Below are positions 5,681 to 7,035 of a DNA stretch of 7,035 bases, in pieces. The position numbers and the translations under genes were made by a program. Position 1 is the stretch's first letter. Each line of letters begins with the position of its first letter. Below the pieces are notes generated by a model, which saw only the letters and a program-made list of their open reading frames with translations, did no database searches and was not told the origin of the DNA. Origin of the DNA: Alphaproteobacteria bacterium (lineage in GTDB: Bacteria > Pseudomonadota > Alphaproteobacteria > Sphingomonadales > Sphingomonadaceae); assembly GCA_028293005.1 (NCBI GenBank), contig JAQGLH010000115.1, forward strand, positions 1 through 7,035. Reading direction: 5' to 3'.

Positions 5681-7035
5681 ATGGACGTCACCTTTCGCCC
5701 CGCCAACAGCCTTGAGGCTGCACTCGCTCGTGCCGACGCGCTTCTCGAAAGCGATCCGGCCGCGGCGATCGAGCAGGCGCAGGAAATCTTGCGGAAACGT
5801 CCAGCGGATGGCGATGCGCTGCGCCTGCTCGCGCAGGGCTTGCGGCGCCTCGGCCGCGATGCAGAAGCAGCACAAGCCGAAATGGACGCGATCCGTGCCT
5901 CGGCGAATAACGCGATCCTGATGCAGGCGGCGCGCGCCATCACCGACGAGCGCTGGCAGGAAGCCGAGCATCTGCTGCGGCCGTACCTCAAGACCAGTCC
6001 GAACGATGCCGCGGCGACGACCATGCTCGGCCAGATCGCGCTGCACGTCGTGGCTTATGATGAAGCCGAGCGTCTCTTCCGTAAGGCGATTGCACTTGCT
6101 CCAGGTTTCACGGCTGCCCGCCTGATGCTCGCCGACACCTTGTTGCAGCAGCGTCGCCGTAGCGAAGCGATCGAGGTGCTCGAAGCACTGCTCGAGCACG
6201 AGCCTTCCCATTTCCGGGCGCAGGTTGCGAGGGCGGCATCGCTGGCGGCGATCGGAGACTATGACCAGGCGGCCCTCGCCTATCGGGATTTGCTCGATCG
6301 CCACCCCGACAAGGCGTCGATTTGGATGAGCTACGGTCATGTTCTCAAGACCGTCGGCCGGCTTCCTCAATCAGTCGACGCTTACCGCAAGGCGATCGCG
6401 CTCGATGGGGGCCTCGGGGAGGCCTGGTGGAGTCTCGCCAATCTGAAGACAGTCGAGCTGGGCGATGCCGACATCGCGGCGATGCTAGCGGCCCTGCAAG
6501 GCACGAAGGTCGAGCCGGATCGGCAGCTCCACATCCATTTCGCGCTCGGCAAGGCCTATGAGGATCGGGGCCGCTTCGAGGAATCGTTCACGCATTATTC
6601 GACTGCGAACGGGATCAGGGGCGATATCCTCGACTACGATGCGGCCAAGGTCACCGATCAAGTCGACCGCACCATCGCGCTTGCCACCCCAGAGTTCTTC
6701 GCCGTGAGGCAGGAGCAGGAGCAAACCCCCGGCGATCCGATCTTCGTCGTCGGAATGCCGCGCGCCGGCTCGACACTGGTCGAGCAGATCCTATCGAGCC
6801 ATTCGTTGGTCGAAGGAACCTCTGAGCTCCCCTACATCCCTGTTCTTGCCCGCGAATATATCGCAGATCTGTGGCGGACTCCGGATGTGACCTACCCCGA
6901 ATTGCTCGCTCGGCTGGATGGTGCCGAGCGAAAGCGCCTGCGGGAAGAATATCTCCGCCGCGCCGCCGTTCATCGCAAGACCGACCGACCCTTCTTCGTC
7001 GACAAATTGCCGAAAAACTGGATCGATATCGCGTT
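5681..7035 (+). CDS. TPR-repeat sulfotransferase, tyrosylprotein-sulfotransferase-like (3' end beyond window)
   Basis: An open frame of 451 codons starts at the ATG at 5681 and is still open at the window edge. AGGT in the upstream bases and a gap of only six bases from the hydroxylase stop suggest translational coupling. Residues about 10-330 are tandem TPR-like helical repeats, for example LGQIALHVVAYDEAERLFRK (116-135) and YGHVLKTVGRLPQSVDAYRK (218-237). The sulfotransferase domain begins near 353 with FVVGMPRAGSTLVEQILSSH (355-374); P-R-A-G-S-T at 360-365 is the loop that binds the 5'-phosphosulfate end of the donor PAPS. It continues with SELPYIP (381-387) and VDKLPKN (440-446). The PAPS 3'-phosphate site and the C-terminus lie outside the window. 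The family transfers sulfate to hydroxyl groups; with no signal peptide it should act in the cytoplasm, where PAPS is made. Tyrosine in a peptide is the favoured target from residue spacing (see findings), but a glycan, lipid or metabolite cannot be excluded. Confidence 0.9.
   Translation, partial: MDVTFRPANSLEAALARADALLESDPAAAIEQAQEILRKRPADGDALRLLAQGLRRLGRDAEAAQAEMDAIRASANNAILMQAARAITDERWQEAEHLLRPYLKTSPNDAAATTMLGQIALHVVAYDEAERLFRKAIALAPGFTAARLMLADTLLQQRRRSEAIEVLEALLEHEPSHFRAQVARAASLAAIGDYDQAALAYRDLLDRHPDKASIWMSYGHVLKTVGRLPQSVDAYRKAIALDGGLGEAWWSLANLKTVELGDADIAAMLAALQGTKVEPDRQLHIHFALGKAYEDRGRFEESFTHYSTANGIRGDILDYDAAKVTDQVDRTIALATPEFFAVRQEQEQTPGDPIFVVGMPRAGSTLVEQILSSHSLVEGTSELPYIPVLAREYIADLWRTPDVTYPELLARLDGAERKRLREEYLRRAAVHRKTDRPFFVDKLPKNWIDIA

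Noticed and set aside
5553..6370. Frames on both strands across the hydroxylase-sulfotransferase junction
   Set aside because: They overlap two well-supported genes in other frames and have no domain content.
1..7035. tRNA, rRNA, CRISPR array, insertion sequence, attachment site
   Set aside because: No cloverleaf, regularly spaced repeat array, transposase frame or terminal inverted repeats were seen on either strand.

Overview
The window reads as chromosomal DNA of a GC-rich alphaproteobacterium, most likely a sphingomonad (Sphingomonadaceae or relatives). This is inferred from the codon use, from a TonB-dependent receptor of the large 'VVTGSRI ... LRGLG ... NGRRHVG' type common in that group, and from an N-terminally anchored multi-PAS sensor protein. 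No database search was possible, so the taxonomy is a recognition call.

Layout. (1) Positions 1-1051, minus strand: the first 350 codons of a membrane-anchored PAS sensor protein, probably a histidine kinase, cut off by the left edge. (2) Positions 1052-1398: a divergent intergenic region without a convincing gene. It holds a 12-bp direct repeat (TTAACCTT core) with a 21-bp period, three GANTC sites, a possible leader hairpin and a good ribosome binding site for the next gene. (3) Positions 1399-4593, plus strand: a complete 1064-residue TonB-dependent outer-membrane receptor with signal peptide, plug, barrel and terminal Phe. (4) Positions 4615-4647: a clear rho-independent terminator. (5) Positions 4688-5674: a complete 328-residue protein joining N-terminal Sel1/TPR-like helical repeats to a prolyl-4-hydroxylase-type 2-oxoglutarate/Fe(II) oxygenase with an intact HxD...H...K active site. 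(6) Positions 5681-7035: an open-ended TPR-sulfotransferase, 451 codons visible, six bases after the hydroxylase stop codon. It carries the PAPS-binding P-R-A-G-S-T loop and runs off the right edge.

How the genes may work together. The receptor imports an unknown ligand through the outer membrane. The two following enzymes are predicted to be cytoplasmic, are probably translationally coupled, and both pair a helical-repeat scaffold with a modifying domain, one for hydroxylation and one for sulfation. The sulfotransferase resembles tyrosylprotein sulfotransferases at three spaced key residues. A receptor-linked hydroxylation/sulfation pathway acting on a peptide, protein or other ligand is the most interesting hypothesis here. 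The substrate is not visible in the window, and no precursor peptide gene was found between these genes.
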